This document shows positions 63,366 through 64,000 of a stretch of 64,000 nucleotides of DNA, one piece after another (positions within the stretch are counted from its first letter, which is position 1; each line of letters starts with the position of its first letter). This DNA is from Haliclona indistincta. Taxonomy: Eukaryota; Porifera; Demospongiae; Haplosclerida; Chalinidae. A model generated the notes under the pieces. The model had not been told where the DNA came from, made no database searches, and worked only from the letters and a program-made list of their open reading frames with translations. The DNA lies in the NCBI GenBank assembly GCA_964017065.1, contig OZ024784.1, positions 960,098 to 1,024,097 of the forward strand, given 5' to 3'. The position numbers and the translations under genes are program-made.

Positions 63366-64000
63366 TATCATTGCCGATAGGCAATGATATGTAGGGATGA
63401 CCTCGAATTAAGATGGCGGCTACTCATGTGTGAAAATTAGTTTTCGCACATATCTCTTCTGTTATACATTTCTACTGCATTTTAACTATTTCTGAGGGAA
63501 TCTGAAGTGTAAGCGCTTGTAGGAAGTCCATGAAAGTCGCCGGGATTGCTTGCTTGACGACGAAAATCAAGATGGCGACTCTCAGGGAGCAAGTTGCAGA
63601 TCTTCGCTGTTTTAGCGTTTATCGAGATTCTAGACATCTAGGATTGATCAGACGATTGTTCTGAGCATGGAAATACCTTTGGCGAAGCTGGCAGACGTTT
63701 CTAAAGTGGTAAAACAAAATCGCCGCCCACGCGAATTGTTCATCTTCTTTCTTCTTCTTCTTCTTCTTCTTCTTCTTCTTTTGACAAGCCTAGCGCTGTC
63801 CTGAGTGAACGAATCACTATCAAACTTGCACCATCGCATGTGTATATATCTGGGGTAGTGCACTTAGTTCTTAGATAGGCATCAAACACTTCCAGAAGCG
63901 AGTGATCTTTGAAAAACATGGTTTTTGGACCGTTTTGGACTAGCGACTTCATTAATTAACCCTCTTGTCGCTACTGATCATTGACTCCGCCCACATCAGT
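63366..64000 (+). repeat. dispersed ~620-bp repeat, copy 2, continuing past the window
   Basis: Matches 59001-59620, with an expanded CTT run at about 63744-63780. It still matches at the last base of the window. Confidence 0.85.

Overview
The window is eukaryotic, and it looks like a compact invertebrate genome. The gene set (LIM-type RASSF, HERC-type HECT ligase, calcineurin A, stand-alone death-domain/CARD genes, cadherin-like receptor), introns of about 45-100 nt, tight intergenic gaps and abundant simple repeats fit a demosponge such as Amphimedon. That assignment is inference. Exon structures were built by hand from GT/AG boundaries, reading phase and remembered family sequences; there is no transcript support.

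Layout. 1-3.7 kb: two tandem HMG-box genes of TFAM-like architecture (+), beside a ~520-bp mobile element. 3.8-13.4 kb: a tandem pair of lysosomal alpha-mannosidase genes (-); the upstream copy carries a second, diverged version of a catalytic-domain exon. 14.2-18.4 kb: coiled-coil gene (+) with a tRNA-derived SINE in an intron. 18.6-22.8 kb: SDAD1 ribosome-biogenesis gene (+). 22.9-26.0 kb: death-domain/CARD genes (+). 26.2-31.3 kb: single-pass receptor with cadherin-like modules (-). 32.0-35.3 kb: calcineurin A (-), head-to-head with a C2orf81-like gene (35.6-37.2 kb, +). 37.5-41.5 kb: LIM-RA-SARAH RASSF (-). 41.8-47.1 kb: HERC3/4-type RCC1-HECT ligase (-). 47.4-51.7 kb: coiled-coil TKL-like kinase (-). 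54.4-55.5 kb: small disordered protein (-). From 51.8 kb, and especially 56-64 kb, the window is mostly nested mobile elements: foldbacks, TIR elements, a retroelement-like ORF and diverged tandem duplications.

The genes do not form one pathway. Several touch conserved signalling: calcineurin, RASSF (Hippo/Ras) and death-fold adaptors. The most interesting signals are about transcript architecture: tandem copies of mannosidase exon 4, alternative first exons of RASSF that would keep or remove half of the LIM domain, alternative death-fold assemblies joined only by phase-1 introns, and microsatellites that start exactly at splice sites.
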